Numbered from the stretch's first letter, positions 9,658 to 17,393 are shown. The stretch is 28,034 nt of DNA from Pleurocapsa sp. MO_226.B13 (GCA_030064795.1 JASJEI010000302.1:1-28034), one strand, 5' to 3'. The notes: generated by a model from the letters alone, not told the origin. Numbers and translations: made by a program.

Positions 9658-10491
9658 ATGAACGAAAAACTCAAATCTCCAATCACTTTAATCTCCCATG
9701 GCAGATCTGGAACTTCTTTGCTGCAAAATATATTTAATACACATCCAGATATATCTGTAGCAGGTGAAACTGCTGACTTGATCTTTAGCACTTGGTACTC
9801 TTTGTGGCGAGCTAAGGGAATTGTTCCAGGTTTGGTCGAAAATGGCAAGTTAGTACCCTGGAAGCAAAGGGCTGCCCGTGGTGTTCGTTCAGTATTTAAT
9901 GAAATATTTAACTTAGACACTAAGTACTGGATGCAAAAACCTATTGGTCAACCTTTTGTCAGTAGTTACCTGCGAAAACAAGGTAATACCCTCGATGAAT
10001 GGTTTGAGCTTTACTGGAGCATACTCGATGATGTCTTTCCTACAGGTAAATTTATTACAATTTTGCGTCAACCCTGTGATGTAGTACTTTCTGCAAAAGG
10101 TTACTGGGAACGAGGCGAATCGCAAATTTGGAGTGATATTGCTACTATGGCACGCTGTATTTTACATAAATCTTCCAAAATAACTTTTGCCGTTAATTTT
10201 GACGAACTAGTTCAACATCCAGAACAATCCTCTAAAAAGCTCTTTGCACATCTTGATATACCCTACGATCCGACAGTGTTAAAAGCTTTTGGTCATGTAT
10301 ATGTACCTAATAAGGAAGGTTGGAAACAAGACAAGTCTGCATTTGAAGAGAAGGTGAAAAATAATTTTTCGCGACGGAATGAATGGGAAAAACTTGATTT
10401 GACAATTCCCAAACCTGATGACTTAGAAATAATTGAAAAGCTGTGGAATCGCTTTGGTTATTCTTTCGATCTCCCCGTACTACACGATTAA
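9658..10491 (+). CDS. Sulfotransferase (Sulfotransfer_1/3-like)
   Basis: Second sulfotransferase in tandem, but closer in motif style to the enzyme at 3202 than to its immediate neighbour. The PAPS loop is SHGRSGTSLL (residues 13-22), and ILRQPCDVVLSAKGYW (135-150) is the 3'-phosphate motif, with Gln and Cys replacing the usual Asp-Pro order; this could alter but need not abolish binding. It has 277 residues and starts at ATG 9658, 47 bases after the preceding stop; upstream sequence is AT-rich with no obvious Shine-Dalgarno. The end, FGYSFDLPVLHD, shares nine residues with the preceding protein. No export signal is seen. Placement between glycan genes suggests it sulfates a different position or sugar of the same product. 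Confidence 0.83.
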   Translation: MNEKLKSPITLISHGRSGTSLLQNIFNTHPDISVAGETADLIFSTWYSLWRAKGIVPGLVENGKLVPWKQRAARGVRSVFNEIFNLDTKYWMQKPIGQPFVSSYLRKQGNTLDEWFELYWSILDDVFPTGKFITILRQPCDVVLSAKGYWERGESQIWSDIATMARCILHKSSKITFAVNFDELVQHPEQSSKKLFAHLDIPYDPTVLKAFGHVYVPNKEGWKQDKSAFEEKVKNNFSRRNEWEKLDLTIPKPDDLEIIEKLWNRFGYSFDLPVLHD

Positions 10492-10713
10492 AAAAAGAGT
10501 GTCTATCGTGTTGATTGAAATAATACCATAAGTTGGTGACAAATTTACCCAAGGTATACTTTAATTTAAATTAATCGCATCCTTGGCTATTTTTGCTAGT
10601 AACACTTAGCTTCATTCAGCTTTTTAGTAGCTTCGATCGCCACGATACAATCTAAATTTTAAAAAAATCAATTGAGCTAGCTTAATTTATAGGTAAAATC
10701 TCGGAGAAAATCT

Positions 10714-11430
10714 ATGAAAAAAAAAGCAATTGTATGTGAAAAATTAAAGTTTTTATATGTTAATGTTCCCAAATGTGCCTGTACATCTTTGAAACTTTGG
10801 ATTTACAAAATAGAATTTGGCGAAGAATTTGCTCGCTACAAAAAAGATAACAAATGGATACATATCCACAAATGTGGCAGATTAAATCAAATTATACTAG
10901 ACAAATTACCTGAAGACAAAAAAGATTATAAAATTCTTACTGTGATAAGAGATCCTATAAAAAGATTGATCAGTGCATATAGTAATAGAGTTATTCATCA
11001 TAATGAGTTAGGCGAAAATACTACTTATAGCGATGATATCAAGGCAGCAGGACTAAAATTCGATCCAGATATAAACTACTTTATTAAAAATTTGCAGGAG
11101 TATGGAAAGAAATCAAAATCCATATTACATCACACTAAACCGATCGCTAAAACTATAGGTAAAAATTTAAAGTTATACACAAATATATATCCAATTGAAA
11201 AAATTGCTCGAATCAAAGAAGATATTTTGCTCGATTCAAATTTGACCATTGATAGCCTACCAGAAATACCTAAATCGCAGACTGGTGGACCAAAATTAAA
11301 GCTTAATATCTTAAAGCCTGAAAGTTTCGAGAAATTGGTCGATTATTATGCTGAAGATTATGAACTATTGCGAGATTATTACCCTCTTGAACAAATTAAA
11401 GAGAAATATAGAGCGAGCTTGAATTCTTGA
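10714..11430 (+). CDS. Sulfotransferase (Sulfotransfer_2-like), short
   Basis: Fourth sulfotransferase of the locus, 238 residues. The PAPS loop VPKCACTSLKLWI (residues 18-30) and the 3'-phosphate motif VIRDPIKRLISAYS (77-90) put it with the enzyme at 8834 rather than those at 3202 and 9658. The ATG at 10714 is preceded by CGGAG about ten bases away. The gene stands apart, with 222 bases before and 200 bases after it, so it may have its own promoter. Codon use is very A/T-rich (many AAA, ATA, TTA) and its HIP1 count is zero, unlike the window's housekeeping genes, which supports acquisition by transfer. Acceptor unknown. Confidence 0.82.
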   Translation: MKKKAIVCEKLKFLYVNVPKCACTSLKLWIYKIEFGEEFARYKKDNKWIHIHKCGRLNQIILDKLPEDKKDYKILTVIRDPIKRLISAYSNRVIHHNELGENTTYSDDIKAAGLKFDPDINYFIKNLQEYGKKSKSILHHTKPIAKTIGKNLKLYTNIYPIEKIARIKEDILLDSNLTIDSLPEIPKSQTGGPKLKLNILKPESFEKLVDYYAEDYELLRDYYPLEQIKEKYRASLNS

Positions 11431-11630
11431 TTATAAAATAATCATTAGTTGGATAATTATTTATAGAGGTTATTTAGGATAAAAGTTAACCTTAACTATT
11501 AGTTAATTCTCTTGGCAAAAATTATCAAAAAATTAACTAGAACTAGAAAGTAGTTAAAATTTTACCAAACCAACTCGATAGCTTTTATTTAAGTATTTAA
11601 GTATTCTGGAAAATTAACGGAGAAAAAATC

Positions 11631-13286
11631 ATGCAATTAACAAGTAAAGAACTACCCAAAGAGAAGTCCCAAAAAATAGATTTACCTCAATTCTCCATAC
11701 CTGTATATCTCATCAATTTACCTAGAGCGATCGCCAGAAGAAAGAACTGCCTTCAACAGCTAGAGGAATTAGGAATCAAGCCTAAGCTAGTTGCTGCACA
11801 TGATGGTCATTTACCTACCTTTCCTTTTCATCGCTATTATAATTTATCACCTTTTTTAGTAAGTCAGAATAAATCGTTTAAACCAGGGGCATTTGCCTGC
11901 TATCTCAGTCATGCTGAGTGTTGGAAACAAATTGCCCACGGAAATGACTCCTATGGTTTAATTTTAGAAGATGACGTAGTTTTAAATAAGTCAGCTTTTT
12001 CAAATTTTAATCTTAATAAATGTCAACTTGACGAGCATGAATTCGATGTCATATTCGTAAATAAAAGATTAAATAGATGGTTGGAGTATGTTGAAGAGAA
12101 ACCGTGGGCAAATAAAGACTTTATTCCTTTTAACGATCTACTAATCAAAGCATTAATTAATAATCAATTTCTTAATGACGCTGCTGCTGGAGGAGATGGA
12201 TATTTAGTTAGTAAAAAGGGTGCAGTCAGGCTTTTGGAGAACATGGAACGCTACAAAATTGATAGGTCACCTGACTATGCAATGGTTTTTCATTCCATAA
12301 ACCCAGAAGTAATGGCGAAAATAAATAGTCTTTCCGAAGAAAATATGCGCAAGTGCTTGGTTTTTTATCTTAAGAAAATGTCACAGCAAGACATTATGAC
12401 TGAAGCCCCTCGCTTACACTTAAATTCTTTTATTTATTCTGGTGTACCTCTGGTTACTGTAGTTAATCGTAAAGAAAACCCCAGCACTCTCGATCACTCT
12501 AAAAGGATCGGCTATAAGGTTTTTGAGAAACCTCTATCTCAAGATAGACTCGAACCCAATAATCTAAACATAATAGAGGGAAAAATTGTTTCCTCAAATT
12601 ATGGTAAACATAGTATAAGTTTTTTGGTTCAAGATGAAAAAGATGTAATTCAAAAATTTCACGCACGAGGTAAATTTTGCGGAGTTGAAGATTTGGAGAT
12701 GATTTCTTCAGCTATACCTAAACCAGGGGTAGTTCTTGATATTGGCTCAAATATTGGTAATCATACTGTTTACTTTGCCAAAATCATGAAAGCTGAAAAA
12801 GTTATCTGTATAGAGCCAAATTTCACAGCAGTAGATCTATTAAAAACAAATGTTAGCATTAATGCCTGTACAAACGTATATTTAGGTTATCTTGGTATAG
12901 GTCTTTCGGATCGCGTAGGCTCATATCAGGTTGATATTTCATCAAATAATAATTTAGAAGCAACTAAATCAACAGAAAGTCAGCAGGATACTACCGTTGA
13001 TAATTTTATTTCAAATAGTATTGTTCCAGTCATTCCAGGTGATATTTTGTTTAGTTCGATTGAGATCGATCTGATTAAGATTGATGTCGAAGATAAGGAA
13101 CTTTCAGTTATTAAAGGACTGGAGAAAACAATACACAAATGTAAGCCAGTCTTGTTCGTGAAAATAACTGACACTCACGTCTGTCAGGTTATGGAATATC
13201 TGTCGCAACTTGGGTATTATGTAATTTATCAAAACAAACAATACCTAGCCAATACTAATTATCTTTTGACCTATGGAGGTGTTTGA
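11631..13286 (+). CDS. Fusion of GT25 glycosyltransferase and FkbM-type methyltransferase
   Basis: Predicted to add a hexose (GT25, the LPS galactosyltransferase/LgtB type) and to O-methylate a sugar hydroxyl with SAM (FkbM type). GT25 part, residues about 22-280: IPVYLINLPRAIARR (23-37), the PGAFACYLSHAECW segment (85-98) and the LILEDDVVLNK acidic motif (110-120). Methyltransferase part, about 310-551: SAM-binding VVLDIGSNIGNHTVYF (367-382), IEPN (394-397), TTVDNF (454-459) and LIKIDVED (481-488), all hallmarks of FkbM domains. Length (551) equals the sum of both domains. The ATG at 11631 follows CGGAG at about ten bases, the same leader style as the gene before it. No stop or shift separates the halves, so this is a true fusion. 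Confidence 0.87.
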   Translation: MQLTSKELPKEKSQKIDLPQFSIPVYLINLPRAIARRKNCLQQLEELGIKPKLVAAHDGHLPTFPFHRYYNLSPFLVSQNKSFKPGAFACYLSHAECWKQIAHGNDSYGLILEDDVVLNKSAFSNFNLNKCQLDEHEFDVIFVNKRLNRWLEYVEEKPWANKDFIPFNDLLIKALINNQFLNDAAAGGDGYLVSKKGAVRLLENMERYKIDRSPDYAMVFHSINPEVMAKINSLSEENMRKCLVFYLKKMSQQDIMTEAPRLHLNSFIYSGVPLVTVVNRKENPSTLDHSKRIGYKVFEKPLSQDRLEPNNLNIIEGKIVSSNYGKHSISFLVQDEKDVIQKFHARGKFCGVEDLEMISSAIPKPGVVLDIGSNIGNHTVYFAKIMKAEKVICIEPNFTAVDLLKTNVSINACTNVYLGYLGIGLSDRVGSYQVDISSNNNLEATKSTESQQDTTVDNFISNSIVPVIPGDILFSSIEIDLIKIDVEDKELSVIKGLEKTIHKCKPVLFVKITDTHVCQVMEYLSQLGYYVIYQNKQYLANTNYLLTYGGV

Positions 13287-13379
13287 TTGCTAAAGATTAG
13301 AAAAGGGCAGAATTACAAATCATTATCAGCATAATAAGCAGAAAAATTATCATTTCAGATTATTCAATATATAAATCAA

Positions 13380-14522
13380 ATGAATGTATTAGTAATGATG
13401 CCATCTCGCGGTTATATCTACGATCGCGATTGCGTTAAAACAAAAACAAACTTGAAAACTGCATACAATATTGGCGATCTATTTGTCTATGACTCAACAT
13501 TAAAGCTAATCAACTTTAATAAATTAGAACCCTTAAACATCAAAACAGTTAACCAAAAAAATATCGATAGATATAATCAAGAATTTGATTACTGTTTTTT
13601 ACGGGGATCTAACTACATACACCCTCGTATGAATTGGCAAAACTCGATTTCAGTCTTGGAAAAGCTGAAAATACCTGTAATTCCCATAGGTATAGGAGCG
13701 CAAGCACCAAAATATGGTAAAATTAATCTTTCAAATGATACAAAAAAAGTCTTAAAACTAATCGCAGATAAATGTAATTTAGTAGGAGTTAGAGGTTATT
13801 ATACAGCAGAAGTTTTATCAAGTTTAGGAATAAATAATGTTGAAATAATCGGATGCCCTACTCTTTATCGCAATAATAATTCCGATCTAGAAATTAAACT
13901 ACTTCCTTTGAATGAAGTAGAAGCAGTAGGTTATACACTTCGTAGAGGCATTAACGTTAATTCAGATGACGATCTAAAAAAATATCTGAAAATTCAGAGA
14001 GACACGATATTAGCCTTAAACAAACGCTTCAGTTTAACTATAATGGCTCAAGAAGAAATCCCCGAAAAACAAATATTTTATCGGGATGATGAATTAATGC
14101 CAAAAGCTATTGCCAATCTAATTTATTTAAAATGGCTAGAAAATAAATCTGATGAAATGTTAGAGATCTATTTCAATCAGCTTTTTTACTCGGATTCTGT
14201 CGCAGATTACCAACAATTAGTCAGAAAATTAGATTTAGTTACAGGTTTTAGACTCCACGGAAATTTAATCGCTCTGGCAAATGAAACACCAGCTATTTAT
14301 TGTAGCTACGACAGTAGAACTAGAGAATTTGTCGATACCTATAAAATTCCCCACTATGACGCTGATTCGGGAAAAGAATTTATCTTAGAGGAATACTATA
14401 GACAAGACTTATTCGATCGCTTCAATCTGACTTATCAATATCGCTACAAACTAACGAGTCAGTTTTTAACCAGTAACGGTATATCTCACAAAATGAAAAC
14501 TAAAGTGCCTGTAAACAACTAA
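13380..14522 (+). CDS. Polysaccharide pyruvyl transferase family protein
   Basis: Expected to transfer pyruvate from phosphoenolpyruvate to a sugar as a ketal, giving the glycan an extra negative charge. The 380 residues show the family plan: an early NIGDLFVYDS motif (from residue 31), IPIGIGAQAP (about 100-109) and the diagnostic GFRLHGNLIAL motif (about 285-295), corresponding to the SxRxHG signature that binds substrate. The first strand, MNVLVMMPSRG, follows the usual N-terminus. The ATG at 13380 has no clear Shine-Dalgarno; the 93-base gap to the previous gene is AT-rich. The next gene follows after 15 bases. Related enzymes also include CsaB, which pyruvylates secondary cell-wall polymers, so the exact acceptor is open. 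Confidence 0.82.
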   Translation: MNVLVMMPSRGYIYDRDCVKTKTNLKTAYNIGDLFVYDSTLKLINFNKLEPLNIKTVNQKNIDRYNQEFDYCFLRGSNYIHPRMNWQNSISVLEKLKIPVIPIGIGAQAPKYGKINLSNDTKKVLKLIADKCNLVGVRGYYTAEVLSSLGINNVEIIGCPTLYRNNNSDLEIKLLPLNEVEAVGYTLRRGINVNSDDDLKKYLKIQRDTILALNKRFSLTIMAQEEIPEKQIFYRDDELMPKAIANLIYLKWLENKSDEMLEIYFNQLFYSDSVADYQQLVRKLDLVTGFRLHGNLIALANETPAIYCSYDSRTREFVDTYKIPHYDADSGKEFILEEYYRQDLFDRFNLTYQYRYKLTSQFLTSNGISHKMKTKVPVNN

Positions 14523-14537
14523 AATAATAGTAAATAA

Positions 14538-14831
14538 ATGAAAGTTAGAGTAGATATTTGTAATCTAGAAAAAATATCAGGTTGGGCAATAGACGAAAAT
14601 GATCCTTCGGAAACAGTTAGCCTAGATTTAATTGTCAATGAAAGGTATCAAGGTACAATTTTCGCTCAAAATAAACGTCCAGATTTATCATTGGCTGTCG
14701 CCAAAGATGGAAAATGTGGGTTTATGTATAAGTTTTCTAGGTTGATTCGTAGTAAACCTGAAGCAGTTATCACTCTTTTATCTTCAAAAACAGGAGCAGA
14801 AGTTTACACCAATAAGATAGTATTTGATTGA
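14538..14831 (+). CDS. Stand-alone small domain of the GWAxD type found in glycosyltransferases
   Basis: A 97-residue protein that is a single copy of a beta-rich module I know as an accessory domain of large glycosyltransferases and secreted repeat proteins. It shows the sequence order ISGWAIDENDPSE (residues 13-25), LIVNERYQGTI (31-41), RPDLSLAV (48-55) and GKCGFMYKF (58-66), matching the recurring pattern GWAxDxxxP, V-x-V-NG, RPDL, G-GF. Its function is not established; glycan or protein binding is a guess. It starts at ATG 14538, 15 bases after the pyruvyl transferase, and ends the run of + strand glycan genes, so it is probably translated with them. It has no signal peptide, so it likely stays in the cytoplasm beside the enzymes. 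Confidence 0.7.
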   Translation: MKVRVDICNLEKISGWAIDENDPSETVSLDLIVNERYQGTIFAQNKRPDLSLAVAKDGKCGFMYKFSRLIRSKPEAVITLLSSKTGAEVYTNKIVFD

Positions 14832-14843
14832 TTTTTACAATAC

Positions 14844-14916
14844 ACTGAAGGCGATCGCATCTCAACAAAAAAATAGTTTCACTAAAAGCGATCGCTTCCA
14901 AGCTCTAAGCTTCAGT
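14844..14916. repeat. Inverted repeat with two HIP1 sites between convergent genes
   Basis: Outer arms ACTGAAG (14844-14850) and CTTCAGT (14910-14916) are perfect complements. Just inside lie two HIP1 octamers, GCGATCGC at 14851-14858 and 14888-14895, the second flanked as AAGCGATCGCTT. The whole can fold as a broken hairpin between the end of the glycan genes (+) and the end of the MAPEG gene (-). Neither side has a clean U-run, so a role as a bidirectional terminator is possible but unproven. Confidence 0.4.
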
Positions 14917-14928
14917 TAAGATTTTCCT

Positions 14929-15336
14929 CTACAAGACAACCTGAATACCGATAATCAGAACGGCAGCCCAAGAGATCAAATAGATTGGTGTCCGCAGATA
15001 GGGAACGCCCAGAATATAAACACTGGCATGAAAGACTCTTGCCCAGAAAAAGATTGCTGCCCAACTGATAACAATTGGGTTATTGGCATCGGTTAAATAG
15101 GCTGCTAGCACTACAGCAGCAAATGCTGGCAGAGTTTCGACCATATTGAGATGGGCGCGTTGCGATCGCTCGGCCCAGACTGGAATCGTCGGTGCTTCGG
15201 CGGGAAACTTTTTACTGGGATAGTTACTGGCAAAGGCTGGAATTCCCCAAACGAAGACGCGGTTGAGAATATAAGGAATCCACAACAGAACGCACAGGAT
15301 TCCACTCAAGGCTAGATAATAAAGAACTAAATTCAT
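14929..15336 (-). CDS. MAPEG-family membrane protein
   Basis: A 135-residue integral membrane protein of the MAPEG superfamily (eicosanoid and glutathione metabolism proteins); bacterial members are thought to handle glutathione conjugation or peroxides of hydrophobic compounds, but this one's activity is unproven. Several hydrophobic helices are visible: about 5-26, 68-82, 88-108 and 113-134. The family motif WAERSQRAHLNMVETLPAF spans residues 54-72. I place the start at the ATG complementary to 15334-15336, because TAAGGAG lies seven bases ahead (15344-15350). A longer frame reaching 15405 lacks such a site and starts with non-family sequence. The peroxiredoxin-like gene is 84 bases upstream on the same strand, so the two are probably co-transcribed and respond to the same stress. 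Confidence 0.85.
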   Translation of the reverse strand: MNLVLYYLALSGILCVLLWIPYILNRVFVWGIPAFASNYPSKKFPAEAPTIPVWAERSQRAHLNMVETLPAFAAVVLAAYLTDANNPIVISWAAIFFWARVFHASVYILGVPYLRTPIYLISWAAVLIIGIQVVL

Positions 15337-15420
15337 GGTTTTTCTCCTTAAATACAATTGCACCTGGGGGTGTAGGCTTTTAATTGAGAGATGATGCTCT
15401 GTCAATAGGTCGATAAAGAT

Positions 15421-15960
15421 TTAAATTTCTGTTCCCCTAATTGGGTAATTATTTTTGAGGATGTAGTCTAAACCGTTGATTAGATCCTCAAAACGCGGTC
15501 GAGCAAAGGGAATAGAGCTAATTATGGCAATGGCAAGAATGCCGTCGGGTTTGACTAAGAAAATAGCAGGCTCGTTAAATCGGGCGGGTTCATCTGCGTA
15601 AACCCCCTTAGAAATGTATAAACCCCAACGACGCATATCTTCTACTTTCAAACCATAACCAAGACGAACATTATTAAGATGCCAATCTTGTTGTGACTGT
15701 CGGGCGTACTCTTCGGTATCGCCACTAATAGCGATCGCTTCTACACCCAGATTGCTTAATTCTCCTAACTGGCGATTGAGTTTGATTAATTGCGCCTGAC
15801 AAAACGGGCAGTGCCAACCGCGATAAAACACGATCGCCGTGTAATTTGGCGGGTTTTGCTCGGCAAGTCGCCAGGTTTGTCCGTCTAGAGTGGAAACTTC
15901 TAGAGTAGGAACGGCAGTTCCAGTCAATAATTTGGTTGAAGCGATTTTAGTTGCATTCAT
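15421..15960 (-). CDS. Peroxiredoxin-like protein (AhpC/TSA fold)
   Basis: Thioredoxin-fold protein likely to reduce peroxides or act as a thiol oxidoreductase in the cytoplasm. The segment AIVFYRGWHCPFCQAQLIKL (residues 42-61) holds the CPFC pair (C51, C54) at the position of the peroxidatic site. This is a CXXC arrangement, rather than the PxxxTxxC motif of classical peroxiredoxins, as in the peroxiredoxin-like group. The later motif EAIAISGDT and the EPAIFLVKPDG strand are typical of AhpC/TSA. Length 179 is normal. The ATG at 15960 has AGAGGT a few bases upstream. It lies divergent to the LysR gene across 121 bases, and the MAPEG gene follows it. Function as a peroxidase rather than a redox sensor is inferred. 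Confidence 0.85.
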   Translation of the reverse strand: MNATKIASTKLLTGTAVPTLEVSTLDGQTWRLAEQNPPNYTAIVFYRGWHCPFCQAQLIKLNRQLGELSNLGVEAIAISGDTEEYARQSQQDWHLNNVRLGYGLKVEDMRRWGLYISKGVYADEPARFNEPAIFLVKPDGILAIAIISSIPFARPRFEDLINGLDYILKNNYPIRGTEI

Positions 15961-15992
15961 AATGACCTCTTAAACGGTGAATTTATTGATTA

Positions 15993-16037
15993 GATCTATC
16001 TCTAGTTTTTATCTTTAACGAAAGGTTATGATAGATC
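15993..16037. promoter_or_regulatory. Candidate LysR operator between divergent genes
   Basis: GATCTATC at 15993-16000 and GATAGATC at 16030-16037 form a perfect 8-base inverted repeat with a 29-base spacer, within the 121-base region between the peroxiredoxin-like gene and the LysR gene. LysR regulators usually bind such divergent intergenic dyads and regulate both sides. Each arm also contains internal near-palindromic AGATCT/GATC. Binding is inferred from position only. Confidence 0.4.
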
Positions 16038-16081
16038 AAGACTATTTTTTATATAGCTCTCATAGATACTGTTTATAGCAA

Positions 16082-16945
16082 ATGGACTTATATCAACTTC
16101 GTTACTTTCTGGCGATCGCAGAAACTAGTAGCTTTACTAAAGCTGCGGAAAGATTATTTGTTTCTCAGCCTTCTCTTTCAGCAGGCATCAAAAAACTGGA
16201 ACAAGAACTAGGTGTGGTGTTGTTCGAGCGTGGTGGGCGCAAAGTACTGCTCACCTCGGCAGGACATTTCTTTTTAGAAAAAGCCCAAAATATTCTCCAA
16301 GAATATCAGTCTACCCTGGATGCTTTCAAAAGCTTTAAAGACCGACCTACTTTGAGATTGGGGACTTTGCATACGATGCGAGGCTACAACTTAGCTAGAT
16401 TGATCGGTGCCTATCGACAACAACACCCTAATGTAACTATAGAGCTTTATAACAGTCATTTAGAAGAATTAGACGATTGGTTAGAGCAAGGGAAGATCGA
16501 TCTGGCAATTACCTCTTTAGGAGATCGTGAAGCTTCTAAAACCTGCCAAAAGCTCTTTCAGCAAAAATTATTACTTGCTGTTTCCCCAGAACATCCCTTT
16601 GCTCAACGTAGTAGTATTCATTTAGCAGATTTAGAGGGAGAACCTTTAATCGAACGCATCCACTGCGAAATTTGGCGAGCTTATCCCCAGATGTTTGAAG
16701 AAGCTGGCTTTCAACCACAGATTGTTTACTGGGCAGATAACGAAGAATGGGTCATTTCCCTGGTTCGAGTAGGATTGGGAGTGAGTATTATGCCCGTATG
16801 GCAAGGTTTAACCGATGTAAACTACGTACCAATTGCCGATGCTAATTTCAACCGTACTATCGGACTTAAATGGCGATCGCAGCAAGAATCTGAAGCTGTA
16901 GATTGGTTTCGGGTTTTTGCAACTAGCCATGATTGGCAAGTATGA
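16082..16945 (+). CDS. LysR-family transcriptional regulator
   Basis: A 287-residue regulator of standard LysR length. The N-terminal winged helix-turn-helix covers residues 1-60: MDLYQLRYFLAIAETSSFTK, AAERLFVSQPSLSAGIKKLE, then LGVVLFERGGRKVLLTSAG. Residues about 90-285 are the periplasmic-binding-like effector domain (TLRLGTLHTMRGYNLARLIG, LAITSLGD, LVRVGLGVSIMP). The ATG at 16082 begins the canonical start of the family. It is divergent from the peroxiredoxin-like and MAPEG genes, its probable targets, and likely controls its own expression from the same region. The effector cannot be read; an oxidant or electrophile would fit the neighbours. An orphan moaE fragment begins 20 bases after its stop. 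Confidence 0.9.
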   Translation: MDLYQLRYFLAIAETSSFTKAAERLFVSQPSLSAGIKKLEQELGVVLFERGGRKVLLTSAGHFFLEKAQNILQEYQSTLDAFKSFKDRPTLRLGTLHTMRGYNLARLIGAYRQQHPNVTIELYNSHLEELDDWLEQGKIDLAITSLGDREASKTCQKLFQQKLLLAVSPEHPFAQRSSIHLADLEGEPLIERIHCEIWRAYPQMFEEAGFQPQIVYWADNEEWVISLVRVGLGVSIMPVWQGLTDVNYVPIADANFNRTIGLKWRSQQESEAVDWFRVFATSHDWQV

Positions 16946-16964
16946 GTTTGATACCTGCCAACTA

Positions 16965-17040
16965 TCAATTTTGTTCGCAGGCACCGATTGAAACCCAAGT
17001 GACAGCACCGTCTTGAAACCATTCCTTTTTCCAAATCGGG
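16965..17040 (-). pseudogene. moaE: Orphan 3' end of moaE (left copy of a 69-bp direct repeat)
   Basis: On the minus strand, 17040-16965 reads PIWKKEWFQDGAVTWVSIGA then CEQN and a TGA at 16965-16967. This is the last part of MoaE (residues 138-159 of the intact gene at 20895-21401), with one Gly-to-Val change. Bases 16972-17040 match 20923-20991 at 68 of 69 positions. Nothing upstream on this strand (17041 onward) continues the MoaE frame, so it is a remnant and cannot be functional. Its end differs from that of the intact gene (which ends CEQDDNSNCRS), so it may preserve an older moaE terminus. Confidence 0.85.
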
Positions 17041-17150
17041 ATACAATAGAGTGCTATACCCCTCTTTCTACTGGTGTACGTGGTGCGGTTTATTCATTTT
17101 TATTGACAAAATTGCCTTATCTGTACTCATTTCATACTCAATAAGAGTGC

Positions 17151-17393
17151 TTAGATCGAACAGGCTGCGTGAGAATACACGATCGCGTAGGGTTTTAGTT
17201 TGGTATAGGTCAGCTTACTATCAATGACATCGACATATTCCCAAGATTCATGGTCATTATCGCCTTTGCCAAAATTGCTTCCTGGCGATCGCGGAATATA
17301 TTTAGTCTTAACAATCTCAAATGGAACTGGTTGAGTATTAGTTAATTCATGTTCTTCAAACTCACGGATCGTTATATTGGTATAGACTGACAC
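17151..17393 (-). CDS. Small protein of unknown function downstream of the Rieske gene
   Basis: An 80-residue protein that I do not recognise. It is polar and charged, without signal peptide or membrane helix, and contains the segment SPGSNFGKGDNDHESWEYVD (about residues 36-55) rich in Gly, Asp and His that could bind a ligand or metal, which is speculation. The start is GTG at 17393, 12 bases after the stop of the Rieske-domain gene, with no clear Shine-Dalgarno. Tight spacing suggests translational coupling and a shared role. The frame is supported mainly by that spacing and plausible composition, so the call is moderate. Confidence 0.55.
   Translation of the reverse strand: MSVYTNITIREFEEHELTNTQPVPFEIVKTKYIPRSPGSNFGKGDNDHESWEYVDVIDSKLTYTKLKPYAIVYSHAACSI

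Noticed and set aside
10482..10513. ACACGAT...ATCGTGT dyad at the end of the sulfotransferase gene as a terminator
   Set aside because: The stem is only seven bases with an 18-base loop, overlaps the stop codon and has no T-run after it.
15337..15405. Longer N-terminus for the MAPEG gene (start at 15405)
   Set aside because: The added residues are not membrane-like or family-like, while the ATG at 15336 has an excellent ribosome site seven bases ahead.
16808..17046. Minus-strand frames overlapping the end of the LysR gene
   Set aside because: They are in the wrong frame relative to the moaE remnant and run antisense through the LysR coding sequence.
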